The notes under the pieces were generated by a model. That model saw nothing but the letters and a program-made list of their open reading frames with translations, was not told the origin of the DNA and searched no databases. A stretch of DNA of 64,000 nucleotides, from NCBI GenBank assembly GCA_001636495.1, contig KV440964.1, forward strand, positions 16,666 to 80,665. The letters run 5' to 3'. The translations under genes and the position numbers were made by a program. This DNA comes from Sutcliffiella horikoshii (lineage in GTDB: Bacteria; Bacillota; Bacilli; Bacillales; Bacillaceae_I). This document shows, one piece after another, positions 16,167 through 23,977 of the stretch. Numbering within the stretch: position 1 is the stretch's first letter; every line of letters starts with the position of its first letter.

Positions 16167-16412
16167 TCAATAATATGGATATGGCGGATACGGGTAAGGC
16201 GGGTATGGATAGTACGGATATGGTCTTGGTGTTAATAGCGCACCGGCTGCTAAACCTGTCACAAACGGAAGACCAAAACCAATACCACCAAATCCAAAGC
16301 CTGGACGGCCAAACCCTAGACCCGGACGGACACCAAAGCCAGAACCAAATCCACCCAAACCAAAGCCCGGACGGCCAACAATTCTTCTTTGATCATTATA
16401 ATTAAAGTTCAC
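16167..16412 (-). CDS. Gly/Phe- and Pro/Tyr-rich small protein, possibly a spore or surface protein
   Basis: The protein has about 81 residues. The first half is built of short RPGFG-like repeats, followed by the hydrophobic stretch FVTGLAAGALL and a tail of PYPYYPYPPYP repeats. Such composition is common in Bacillus spore-coat and exported structural proteins. A GTG at 16412 behind GAGGGAGT is the best start; a TTG at 16430 is in the same frame. The function is unknown and a spore-coat role is only suggested by composition. Confidence 0.65.
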   Translation of the reverse strand: MNFNYNDQRRIVGRPGFGLGGFGSGFGVRPGLGFGRPGFGFGGIGFGLPFVTGLAAGALLTPRPYPYYPYPPYPYPPYPYY

Positions 16413-16541
16413 AAGACTACACTCCCTCAAGTTATTCCTTACATCCTATTCAAGGGACAGGAGTCTATAAACTTGTACCCAGAAAGATGTGCGTATGCCT
16501 AAATGGGTGGATTTAGTGGACAGGTCCCTAAGTATCATTAT

Positions 16542-16595
16542 TTAAGGTTAAGTTAAGGTTTAGTTAAGCTTCTATTAACGTTTCTTCTATACAAT
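16542..16595 (+). promoter_or_regulatory. Four 11-bp TTAAG repeats with -10 box (CiaR-like promoter)
   Basis: TTAAG starts occur at 16542, 16553 and 16564, with TTAAC at 16575, each 11 bases apart. The -10 candidate TACAAT (16590-16595) begins 26 bases after the third box. The layout is the same as at 40624-40677 and 48812-48865. The spacing fits an OmpR-family response regulator bound over the -35 region, as for streptococcal CiaR (NTTAAG-N5-WTTAAG). It precedes the truncated subtilase. Confidence 0.7.
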
Positions 16596-16644
16596 AAATA
16601 AGATTCGTTAAAAATGAGATATGGGGGCAGATGAGGGAAAAGCG

Positions 16645-17178
16645 ATGAAATTAATAAAATTAGTATCAAGCCTTATGTGTGGGCTAATTATTTTTAGTCT
16701 GTATTTTATGTACGAAAAAAAATCAACTGAAGCGTTCTATCAGAAGAATTGGGGATATCAAATGCTACAAATTGAGACCCTCCATCAAAAGTATGGCTTA
16801 ACAGGGAAAAAAGTGAGAATTGCTTTAATAGATACCGGAGTATCCCCATCCTTACATATCAATGTTGTAAAAGGCATCAATGTTCTAGATGACTCCACTA
16901 ATTTCCAAGATGATCATGGTCATGGAACACATCTAGCAGGTGTTTTAGGTTCCAAACAATTAGGAATTGCCCCTGATTCAGAGCTCTATATTGTAAAAGC
17001 TTTGGATGACAATCTTCAGGGAGATATCTCCAACATTGTAAAATCGATAGAATGGTCCATCTCGCAAAAGGTTGATATTATCCTAATGCCATTTGGTACG
17101 TTTTATAATTCTGCGGATTTAAAGAAAGCAATTGATTTAGCTGTCTCCCACAAAATCATCGTTGTTTCATCGGTTTGA
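16645..17178 (+). CDS. Truncated membrane-anchored subtilisin-like protein lacking the catalytic Ser
   Basis: The frame from ATG 16645 (GAGGGAA upstream) codes for 177 residues. A membrane anchor or signal segment, LVSSLMCGLIIFSLYFMY, is followed by a peptidase S8 fold beginning: IALIDTGVSPS supplies the Asp, and DDHGHGTHLAGVLG the His. The protein ends at VSHKIIVVSSV before the oxyanion Asn and GTSMA serine blocks of a full subtilase. No further S8 sequence follows. It is either a pseudogene or a non-catalytic derivative; the elaborate TTAAG promoter in front argues that it is still transcribed. Confidence 0.75.
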   Translation: MKLIKLVSSLMCGLIIFSLYFMYEKKSTEAFYQKNWGYQMLQIETLHQKYGLTGKKVRIALIDTGVSPSLHINVVKGINVLDDSTNFQDDHGHGTHLAGVLGSKQLGIAPDSELYIVKALDDNLQGDISNIVKSIEWSISQKVDIILMPFGTFYNSADLKKAIDLAVSHKIIVVSSV

Positions 17179-17207
17179 AGTATTCTAAATAAAGGAGTGA
17201 GGCAAAC

Positions 17208-17480
17208 ATGCTTTTTGATAACAACTACCACCTGCATGCAGGCTACTACAAGGACGGGCACGATCTGGAAGCCACCCTCTTGAAAGTGAAGAACCAAAAC
17301 GTATGGTGCATGTTTTTTGAAAATGATTTTTACCAACTGAACCTGCCACAAGATCCCTACCCAACCCTAAAAAACTTCGGCCTATTGGTAGGGATCTACT
17401 CCCTAAAAACAGAACACCTAACCGAACAAAAGGCATCCGAATTACTCGAAGAATTTTTAAAAGAACATAAATTGATTTAG
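17208..17480 (+). CDS. Small hypothetical protein
   Basis: The product has 90 residues, starting at ATG 17208 with AAAGGAGTG upstream. It is soluble and slightly acidic, with aromatic residues near the start (YHLHAGYYKDGHDLEA) and a helical, Lys/Glu-rich C-terminus. It lies 29 bases after the truncated subtilase and could be cotranscribed with it. I do not recognise the family. Confidence 0.65.
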   Translation: MLFDNNYHLHAGYYKDGHDLEATLLKVKNQNVWCMFFENDFYQLNLPQDPYPTLKNFGLLVGIYSLKTEHLTEQKASELLEEFLKEHKLI

Positions 17481-17660
17481 GAAGGGGGAAAAAAGAAGAA
17501 GAAACCTTCTCTTTTTGAAATATTGTTTCTTGGTCTATTCAATCATTTCAAATTTAGGAGGGTTTCATTTTTTTCAGTTGTTTCCTATTCTGATATACCA
17601 TGCGAAAATGGTTGAAAAATCACGAACGCATTTCACCCTTAATGTTGCAATACAAAATTC

Positions 17661-17676
17661 TCGTTTGAACAAACGA
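17661..17676. promoter_or_regulatory. TCGTTTG-AA-CAAACGA palindrome in gene-poor DNA
   Basis: The stretch 17484-17807 has no convincing gene. It holds this 16-bp palindrome, of repressor-operator type, and a hairpin at 17725-17741 (CAGAGATT-T-AATCTCTG) that could terminate the minus-strand gene or a short transcript. A degraded REPIN-like arm follows at 17758-17774. Confidence 0.35.
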
Positions 17677-17807
17677 TTGTTTAAATATCGCTATTTCAAC
17701 ATATTTTAAGAAACAAAAAATACCCAGAGATTTAATCTCTGAGCAATATTTTTCAGTTAAGGGTACAGGCACACTAATATTTTTTATTAGTTACCTCCCT
17801 CTCTCCC

Positions 17808-18242
17808 TTAATCAAACATCCCTTTTCCAGTCTCCATGTCTATTGGCAAGGAGGAATGTTCGTGGGTGATGAGCCAAGATTCATTTGTTTTTTTCAAGCC
17901 AAAGGTAAAACGGTTGGTGATTTGACGAAGTTTCTCTTCTGATGTTTCATTGTAAGCAGCGAAGGTAATCGCACAATTAACAAATGCAAGATTCGTATTT
18001 TCCTCAATAGTTACATCACTAACATCCACTTTCAGTAACTCGCCCTCCTCCCTCATACTAGCAAACCAATTCGTTACATTTTCTTTCCATAAAGAAATCC
18101 CCTTGCTCTCCCACTTGCCCCAGCAATCGTAAATATGAACATCAGCATCATAGATAGATAGGAATTTCTCCACATCTTTTTCATAAATGGCCCGTTTGTA
18201 ATTTTCCAGAACTCCTTCAACATTACTAACACCAGTCAACAT
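17808..18242 (-). CDS. SnoaL-like / NTF2-fold protein
   Basis: The product has 144 residues from ATG 18242 behind AAAGGAG; the upstream part of the open frame is a degraded repeat. The sequence has the SnoaL/DUF4440 pattern: helix VLENYKRAIYEKDVEKFLSI, then YDADVHIYDCWGKW, the strand FVNCAITFAAYNE, and RFTFGLKKTNESWLITHEHS. Proteins of this fold include isomerases, cyclases and scavengers of small molecules, so the activity cannot be named. It is a single gene flanked by repeats. Confidence 0.8.
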   Translation of the reverse strand: MLTGVSNVEGVLENYKRAIYEKDVEKFLSIYDADVHIYDCWGKWESKGISLWKENVTNWFASMREEGELLKVDVSDVTIEENTNLAFVNCAITFAAYNETSEEKLRQITNRFTFGLKKTNESWLITHEHSSLPIDMETGKGMFD

Positions 18243-18307
18243 AAATTCAACTCCTTTAGATGAGTCGAGGGGACGGCGACCCATTTTACAGTCAACATCC
18301 TGCCGCC

Positions 18308-18721
18308 TTAAGCTCGACTTTCTATATTTCTATATTTTATAAACCACTCTAGTACCAAGTAGATAGTTAACAAAATAATAATGCTCAACAAATTAATTAA
18401 AGGTAACACTAAATCCATAAATGTAAGCGTTGTGAATTGATTAAATGCTAAGCTGAACACCACTATCCCCAAAGCTAAAATGCCATTCACTCCAAAAAAA
18501 TTCCTAAAGATTAACCTATCCGATTGCCTCTTAAGAAAACAAATTACCATCATTCCAGCAAACAGTAATAGAAACGATACCTCGATTGCTTCTGACCACA
18601 TACCTAACTGAGCAATCATCGCACTGTCCTCTGGAGTGATGATACTCTTTGACTGCCACACTTCAGACATACTCTTTCTATAATGAAACAACCAAACATA
18701 AGCGCCGTAAATTACACTCAT
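18308..18721 (-). CDS. Membrane protein with uncertain start (possible TA-tract frameshift)
   Basis: About 137 residues with four hydrophobic helices (MSVIYGAYVWLFHY, then AIEVSFLLLFAGMMVICFL, ILALGIVVFSLAF and the C-terminal LLSIIILLTIYLVLEWF). The in-frame Met at 18721 has no ribosome binding site. A good site, AAGGAG, precedes ATG 18743, but that ATG is out of frame. Adding one TA to the TATATATA tract just after it would join the two frames exactly. The gene may be frameshifted, phase-variable, or started weakly at 18721. It follows the 54-residue gene below. Confidence 0.5.
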   Translation of the reverse strand: MSVIYGAYVWLFHYRKSMSEVWQSKSIITPEDSAMIAQLGMWSEAIEVSFLLLFAGMMVICFLKRQSDRLIFRNFFGVNGILALGIVVFSLAFNQFTTLTFMDLVLPLINLLSIIILLTIYLVLEWFIKYRNIESRA

Positions 18722-18783
18722 TAGTGCAATATATATAGAACATGATTCACACTCCTTTTTTAGACGAGGGAAATCCGACCCCT

Positions 18784-18948
18784 TCACACTTTCTCTCGTC
18801 TCAAAATATGTCCGACAACTATACACAACAGTATTAACCCAACAAATAAACCCGTATTATTACTTTCAACATTTAAGAACGTTGGTCCCACATAATAATT
18901 CAATATAAAAATCGATATTGCCATTAATAGCAGTATTTTATATATCAT
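18784..18948 (-). CDS. Small membrane protein, 54 residues
   Basis: Read directly from intergenic DNA: ATG 18948 with AAGGTG upstream opens MIYKILLLMAISIFILNYYV, then a short polar stretch, and a second helix LFVGLILLCIVVGHIL ending RREKV and TGA at 18784. Two transmembrane helices with a short outside loop are typical of Bacillus small membrane proteins. It directly precedes, and probably is cotranscribed with, the membrane protein at 18308-18721. Confidence 0.65.
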   Translation of the reverse strand: MIYKILLLMAISIFILNYYVGPTFLNVESNNTGLFVGLILLCIVVGHILRREKV

Positions 18949-19001
18949 TCATACACCTTCTTACTTAGTTTAAGTACAGCCTATTATCTAAATTAAATCA
19001 G

Positions 19002-19187
19002 CTATTGAAAATAAATGACCCCTTGAAAAACGGCAAGCAAAATCACGCTTTGAATAAAGGTGATGACAATATCTTTTTTCCAAGGATTACTCCTGGGATA
19101 TCTGCTAGGAAACCGACTAAACGCTAGGAGTATGGCCCACCAAATTAAGAATCCTCCAACTAAAATACCGAAGTCTTCAAACAACAC
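19002..19187 (-). CDS. Small membrane protein
   Basis: The best start is GTG 19187, behind GGGGGAGG. It encodes 61 residues with two hydrophobic helices, FGILVGGFLIWWAILLAF and IVITFIQSVILLAVFQGVIY, joined by a basic loop (RFPSRYPRSNPWKK). I do not recognise the family. About 50 bases separate it from the next small membrane gene on the same strand. Confidence 0.6.
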   Translation of the reverse strand: MLFEDFGILVGGFLIWWAILLAFSRFPSRYPRSNPWKKDIVITFIQSVILLAVFQGVIYFQ

Positions 19188-19329
19188 ACTGCCTCCCCCT
19201 CTGCCATTTCTCTTTATCTTTAATTTAACATATAATCCCAAGCGAGAAAGTGGATTTTGGAAATATATTATTTTTTCAGACTACCATCAATATGTTTATG
19301 TTAAAATTATCCTAATTATTTCGGGCTGA

Positions 19330-19402
19330 AGGTAGGGCTGGAGGGACTAGGCACGCCGACCCTTTATAGATGGGTCACAGTGCCTGTCCCTTTAGACCAC
19401 CA
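19330..19402. repeat. REPIN-like pair, inverted arms
   Basis: GGAGGGACTAGGCACGCCGA is followed after about 20 bases by GATGGGTCACAGTGCCTGTC, its approximate reverse complement, forming a REP doublet. Confidence 0.85.
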
Positions 19403-19434
19403 ATATCCCTATAAAGTAAGGAGTGATTCATCCC

Positions 19435-19995
19435 ATGAAGCTCGTACACATATTCGGCCCCCAAGCAGTCGGCAAGATGACGGTTGGACAAGAATTAGCG
19501 AAAATAACAGATTTGAAGCTTTTCCATAATCATATGACGATTGATTTGGTTGGGAATTTTTTTGATTACAGTACGAAAGAAGCCAAGCGGTTAGTAAACT
19601 TGTTTCGCCAGGAGATATTTGAAGAGGTTTCTAAAAGTGACCTATATGGCATGATGTTCACGTATGTGTGGATGTTTGATATGGAGTCGGATTGGGAGTA
19701 TGTGAGGAACCTCACCAACCTGTTTGAATCCAGAGGAGCGACTGTTTACTACGTGGAATTAGAGGCAGATTTAGACAAGCGTTTGGAGCGAAATAAAACA
19801 CCCAACCGATTGGAACATAAGCCAAAAAAGCGAGATTTAGTGTGGTCGGAGAATGATTTAATGGAGACGCTGGATAAGCATCGGTTGAATTCATTGGATG
19901 GGGAGATAGCATTCCCTAACTATATTAAAATTAATAATACTGACATGACTGCGGAAGAGGTGGCTCGGGTCATTAAGGATCGGTTTGGTTTTTGA
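19435..19995 (+). CDS. P-loop kinase-like NTPase
   Basis: The product has 186 residues from ATG 19435, preceded by AAGGAG; the GTG at 19423 is the other in-frame choice. The Walker A motif GPQAVGKMTVGQELA is at the N-terminus, in a fold resembling shikimate, adenylate or gluconate kinases. Later elements include FYDWM-like aromatic segments and the putative lid RLEHKPKKRD. The substrate is unknown. It is a single gene with a terminator at 20003-20043. Confidence 0.75.
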   Translation: MKLVHIFGPQAVGKMTVGQELAKITDLKLFHNHMTIDLVGNFFDYSTKEAKRLVNLFRQEIFEEVSKSDLYGMMFTYVWMFDMESDWEYVRNLTNLFESRGATVYYVELEADLDKRLERNKTPNRLEHKPKKRDLVWSENDLMETLDKHRLNSLDGEIAFPNYIKINNTDMTAEEVARVIKDRFGF

Positions 19996-20002
19996 GGGCT
20001 AG

Positions 20003-20043
20003 GAAAAAGGCGCGCAGACTCATAATAATAGGCCGCCTTTTTC
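20003..20043 (+). terminator. Rho-independent terminator after the P-loop kinase gene
   Basis: GAAAAAGGCG pairs with CGCCTTTTTC and ends in a T-run. The remaining 200 bases to 20245 contain no gene that I can support. Confidence 0.75.
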
Positions 20044-20245
20044 TATATTTCATTCTTCTTTTTCATTTTGGTGCGAGGTGGAAATTTTTGAATAGCACTT
20101 CCCCACCTCTTCTCTCAATTTTTATTCTCTTCTTAATTCTTCAATCACCTTTTGGAGTGCGTCTGGACGGTTCAGTCGCTTCTTTAGAAAAGCTCTAGGG
20201 CTAAACTTATGGTGAGTGATAAGCTTCACTCCTTTAATACTTCGT

Positions 20246-20554
20246 TTAAATAACATATTCTAATAAGCGTTTGTAGAACTCCTGTATCTTTCTTCCCTTT
20301 ATTTTTGCTAGACCGAACGCAAAGTAGCCAAACAAAATGATTTCCACAAGTTCTCCCTGAGGTTCTTCATAATCGACAATCATAATCAATTCTGAGTGGG
20401 TGCCTTTTAACAACCTTTGTTTCTTTTTTACAACCTTTTCCATAAAGAGTCGAATGGCAAAACCTAATATAAACCCGACAGATGAACCTATTAATCTCCA
20501 ATAGATTGGTCCCCATGCTTCAATAACTGTAATAAATACAAGGAAAAACCTCAT
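20246..20554 (-). CDS. Hypothetical membrane protein
   Basis: The product has 102 residues. The N-terminal half is hydrophobic (FFLVFITVIEAWGPIYW, then IGSSVGFILGFAIRLFM), followed by a basic stretch VVKKKQRLLKGTHSE and a second hydrophobic part, VEIILFGYFAFGLAKI. No clear ribosome binding site precedes ATG 20554. It is divergent from the glycosyltransferase operon, with only 11 bases between the starts. Unrecognised; moderate doubt that it is translated as drawn. Confidence 0.5.
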   Translation of the reverse strand: MRFFLVFITVIEAWGPIYWRLIGSSVGFILGFAIRLFMEKVVKKKQRLLKGTHSELIMIVDYEEPQGELVEIILFGYFAFGLAKIKGRKIQEFYKRLLEYVI

Positions 20555-20565
20555 ACTAAGAGCAG

Positions 20566-21723
20566 ATGATTAGAAGTGGGTGGTTTCTTGTGAGAAAACG
20601 AGTACTTATTTTATCAGAGGCTTTTGGTTCAGGGCATACTTCGGCGGCTGTTTCTTTAATGGAGGGGATCCATAAGATTGATTCGTCTGTCGAGGTCAAG
20701 GTGCTGGAGTTGGGTAAAGACTTGCATCCTTTCACGTATAAGGTTCTGAATAAATCGTATCTGACCATCATTGAAAAGTACCCTTCTTTATGGAGGAGAT
20801 TTTATACCGGCAGTCAGCAAAAAGCTTCACCGAAGTGGTACAGCATGTTGTTGCATACCCTGTTTTTTCAAAAGTTATATAAGCTTACTAATGAATTCAA
20901 ACCGGATGCCGTTATCTGTACGCACCCTTTTTCCAACTGTGTCGTTTCTAAATTGAAGAGTATCAGCCCGAAACCTTTTACATTTTGCACGGTGGTCACA
21001 GAATTGCATTTACATAGCTGGTGGGTGAATTCCCACATTGATTATTACCTTGTTTCCAATCAGGACATGTATTCTGCCCTCCAACACCTTGGCACAGCTA
21101 ATAATCAAATTAAAATAACCGGAATGCCAACCAGGCCTGGTTTCTGGACCAAAGAAGAAAAGGCTATTTCTAGGCAAAGACTTGGTCTTGAAGATAGACC
21201 CACCATACTTGTGATGGGTGGGGGACTTGGACTTGGGGGGATAAGGAACATAGCAGAACAACTTGCAAACCATACCGCTGATTTCCAGCTGGTAATTTGC
21301 ACGGGTCACAACTTAGTGCTACGGCGTTACCTGGAGAACAACCTAGCGATTCAATATCCCAACATATTAATTATAGGATATGTTTCCTCCATTGATATCT
21401 GGATGGATGCTTCCGATGTTCTTATCACCAAGCCTGGAGGCGCCACCTGTTTTGAAGCACTGATGAAGAGCATACCGATGATTATTTTTGAACCGATTTC
21501 AGGCCATGAGGAGAAGAACCTAGATTTTCTCACCAATAATAATCTGGCATTCTATGCTGAAACGGAGAAAGAGGTCCTTACTTTAATAAAGGATATGCTT
21601 TTCACTCCAGAAAATAATGATATCATCCTTCAAAATGTTCGTGCTTTCAAACAAAAAATCGACCCTTCGGCGTGTCCAAAGACAATCCTACAACTAATAC
21701 ATTCACAACAGGAGTCCATATGA
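20566..21723 (+). CDS. MGDG synthase/UgtP-like glycosyltransferase (GT28)
   Basis: This 385-residue protein resembles diacylglycerol glycosyltransferases. The N-terminal MGDG_synth domain has VLILSEAFGSGHTSAAVSLM. The C-terminal GT28 domain has VMGGGLGLGGIRNIAEQL, and ASDVLITKPGGATCFEALMKSIPMI is the nucleotide-sugar signature (split here by position, residues ~285-310). It is expected at the inner membrane face, adding a hexose to a lipid. GTG 20590 is an alternative start closer to the UgtP N-terminus. Its stop overlaps the next gene's start (ATGA, 21720-21723). Confidence 0.82.
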   Translation: MIRSGWFLVRKRVLILSEAFGSGHTSAAVSLMEGIHKIDSSVEVKVLELGKDLHPFTYKVLNKSYLTIIEKYPSLWRRFYTGSQQKASPKWYSMLLHTLFFQKLYKLTNEFKPDAVICTHPFSNCVVSKLKSISPKPFTFCTVVTELHLHSWWVNSHIDYYLVSNQDMYSALQHLGTANNQIKITGMPTRPGFWTKEEKAISRQRLGLEDRPTILVMGGGLGLGGIRNIAEQLANHTADFQLVICTGHNLVLRRYLENNLAIQYPNILIIGYVSSIDIWMDASDVLITKPGGATCFEALMKSIPMIIFEPISGHEEKNLDFLTNNNLAFYAETEKEVLTLIKDMLFTPENNDIILQNVRAFKQKIDPSACPKTILQLIHSQQESI

Positions 21724-23270
21724 GAATCTTACTGATTATCGTGTTAAGTATCGTTCCTATATTAACGGCTTGCCAAGGTGAAAAACTAGCATCTCGCACT
21801 CCATCCGAAAAGAACATCATCATGATCATGGTTGATTCGATGACAGATGAGCTTTTAGAAGAAAGCCTTAAAAGCGATGAGTTTCCTGCCCTTCGTTTTT
21901 TTATGTCTAAAGGGCAAGTTTATCCTGACTTGATTGCCCCCTTCCCTTCCATGTCTGTTGCGATCGAGGGGACACTTATCACAGGAGAGATGCCCTTTGA
22001 ACATAAAGTACCAGGTCTAACTTGGTATGACCAATCGGAAGATCGAATTATTGACTATGGAACTTCGTTTGAAACATTGCGTAAGTTAGGAATTAAGGAA
22101 TCATTGGAAGATGCTTACTATCGTTTGAACAACGTCCATTTAAATAAAGAAAGCACGACCATTTTTGAAGAGTTGCATGAGAAGGATATTTCGTCTGGCG
22201 CGATTAATACCCTCTTATATCGAGGAAAAACCAAGCATCTTTTGAAAACTCCGCTCGGACTCAATAAATGGATAGGGATCGATGATGAAGTGGAAACATA
22301 TGGGCCTGACATCTTCTCCTTTGGTTCTTTTCATAGACCAGCCATTTTAGAGGACGAAAGATTGCCAGACGCACTGGTATTGCGCGCAGGGTTCACGGAT
22401 AACTATGCAGCTGAAGTGATAAAAAAATTAATACTAACCAATCAACAGCCCCAATTTCTGCTCGCTTTTTTCCCCGAAATGGATAAAAAGACGCATCGAA
22501 ACGGTCCACCTTATGTAAAAGGATTCAAAGAAGTAGATCACCACCTTCAAGAAATACTGGACGTCTATGAAAATTGGGACGATGCACTAAAGGATAACAT
22601 CTTTATTTTATTTGGTGATCATGGCCAAGCTTCTTTGGCGGAGGAAGAGGACGATGCCAAAATTGATTTACACAAGCTATACGAGAATTATCATATTGCT
22701 CCCTTTAAAGAAAATCCTTCCTCTGGTGATATAGTCATTTCCAACAATCACCGGATGGCTTTTCTTTATCCTACAAACAAGAAGGTGCAACAAGAGGAGC
22801 TTGCGCTTAAAGCCATGGGGGACAAACGAGTTGCTTTATCTGCAACGAACATAGATGACTGGTTTACTGTCTGGACTCCTGAAATTAAAGAACCGTTTAG
22901 ATTTAAGAAAGGCGGGGAGTGGACCGATTCCTTTGGACAGTCCTGGACCATTGATGGCCCTAAAGAAGTGCTTAAATTATCGATGGATTCCCCTAACAAA
23001 AAGATTTCCTATACAGATTATCCCGACGCACTTAATCAGCTTTCCAGTGCCCTATTAAGTCAACCAGATTCTGTTGTCATTACTGCTAAACCCGGGCATA
23101 TTACTTTTTCAGAGACGGCACCTATACATGATGGCGGAGGGGAACATGGTGGAATTCACAAGGATGATACCTTGGCTGCACTAATCATTGCCGGCACAGA
23201 CAAAGAACCAACTTCTAGGAGAATGGTGGACTTGAAAAGTTACATCTTGGAATTGTTACAAGAAGAGTAA
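21720..23270 (+). CDS. Alkaline-phosphatase-superfamily phosphodiesterase lipoprotein
   Basis: The product has 516 residues from ATG 21720, with CAGGAG upstream and a 4-base overlap with the glycosyltransferase. A lipoprotein signal ends at lipobox ILTAC. The body is a type I phosphodiesterase/nucleotide pyrophosphatase-like fold with the metal-binding blocks IIMIMVDSMTDELL (Asp and Ser nucleophile position), FFPEMDKKTHRNG, FGDHGQ and the late HDGGGEHGG. It should be an outward-facing hydrolase of phosphoesters or phospholipid head groups. Coupling to a glycolipid synthase suggests work on a lipid-linked polymer (inference). Confidence 0.78.
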   Translation: MRILLIIVLSIVPILTACQGEKLASRTPSEKNIIMIMVDSMTDELLEESLKSDEFPALRFFMSKGQVYPDLIAPFPSMSVAIEGTLITGEMPFEHKVPGLTWYDQSEDRIIDYGTSFETLRKLGIKESLEDAYYRLNNVHLNKESTTIFEELHEKDISSGAINTLLYRGKTKHLLKTPLGLNKWIGIDDEVETYGPDIFSFGSFHRPAILEDERLPDALVLRAGFTDNYAAEVIKKLILTNQQPQFLLAFFPEMDKKTHRNGPPYVKGFKEVDHHLQEILDVYENWDDALKDNIFILFGDHGQASLAEEEDDAKIDLHKLYENYHIAPFKENPSSGDIVISNNHRMAFLYPTNKKVQQEELALKAMGDKRVALSATNIDDWFTVWTPEIKEPFRFKKGGEWTDSFGQSWTIDGPKEVLKLSMDSPNKKISYTDYPDALNQLSSALLSQPDSVVITAKPGHITFSETAPIHDGGGEHGGIHKDDTLAALIIAGTDKEPTSRRMVDLKSYILELLQEE

Positions 23271-23331
23271 AGGGGAATATTTACTCTCCACTTGTTAAAA
23301 ATATACAAAATAAAACTTGGGAGGTTTCACC

Positions 23332-23886
23332 ATGACTAATGTGTTAGAAGCCATAGCAGCCATCATAAAAAATTTCACAGATGAAGAACCTAAACTGCCT
23401 TTACATGTTGGGGAAGTAATGGATCTATGGACGGCTTTTACAGCATTTAAGGAAGCGCATACTCTTTATCAGGTTGCACTCAACAGTACTATCGATAGAG
23501 ACTTGAAAGCCATGTTGGAGGATGCATTGAACGGTAGTCTTTCTGATACAAAACGGATAGAAGAATTCCTCGTTAAAGAAGGCGTTCCATTACCCCTTGT
23601 TAATCCCAATAAGCCTGCATCCGATCCAAGCGCTATTCCCGAGGGGGTTAAACTGACCGAGGATGAGATTGCAAATCTTATAGCTGCTAAAGTTGCCACT
23701 TCTATTACTTTTTGCGCCCAAGCAATGTCCAAGACGGTACGAACTGATGTCGGCCTTTTATTCTTTTCCATTCAGGTTCATTTAATGAAATATGCGGCAC
23801 CATTAAAGAATTTAATGAAGTCCAGAGGATGGTTAAGGGTTCCCCCGAAATATAGTCCACCTGGTGCTCCCCATCCACCTAATTGA
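23332..23886 (+). CDS. DUF3231 family protein
   Basis: The product has 184 residues; ATG 23332 has GGGAGG upstream. The helical, ferritin-like DUF3231 pattern is visible: KLPLHVGEVMDLWTAFTAFK, EAHTLYQVALNSTIDRDLK, then the GVPLP turn and a C-terminal VGLLFFSIQVHLMKYAAPLK. Bacillus genomes carry several paralogues, some linked to sporulation; no activity is established. A short Pro-rich end (PPKYSPPGAPHPPN) completes it. It lies 60 bases after the phosphodiesterase gene on the same strand. Confidence 0.82.
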   Translation: MTNVLEAIAAIIKNFTDEEPKLPLHVGEVMDLWTAFTAFKEAHTLYQVALNSTIDRDLKAMLEDALNGSLSDTKRIEEFLVKEGVPLPLVNPNKPASDPSAIPEGVKLTEDEIANLIAAKVATSITFCAQAMSKTVRTDVGLLFFSIQVHLMKYAAPLKNLMKSRGWLRVPPKYSPPGAPHPPN

Positions 23887-23977
23887 CTCCTTCTTCTCTT
23901 TTTCCCACTGCTCTTACGTTTAGGTTGGAAGAAAGAAGTAAATATACAAAGTATAGATACACGAAGGAGGGATCTGT

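Noticed and set aside
17515-17709. 64-codon open frame in the 17.5-17.8 kb gap
   Set aside because: No good ribosome binding site and no protein-like pattern. The region contains hairpins and an operator-like palindrome.
19992-20198. 68-codon open frame after the P-loop kinase gene
   Set aside because: It passes through the rho-independent terminator and starts four bases before the kinase stop without a ribosome binding site.
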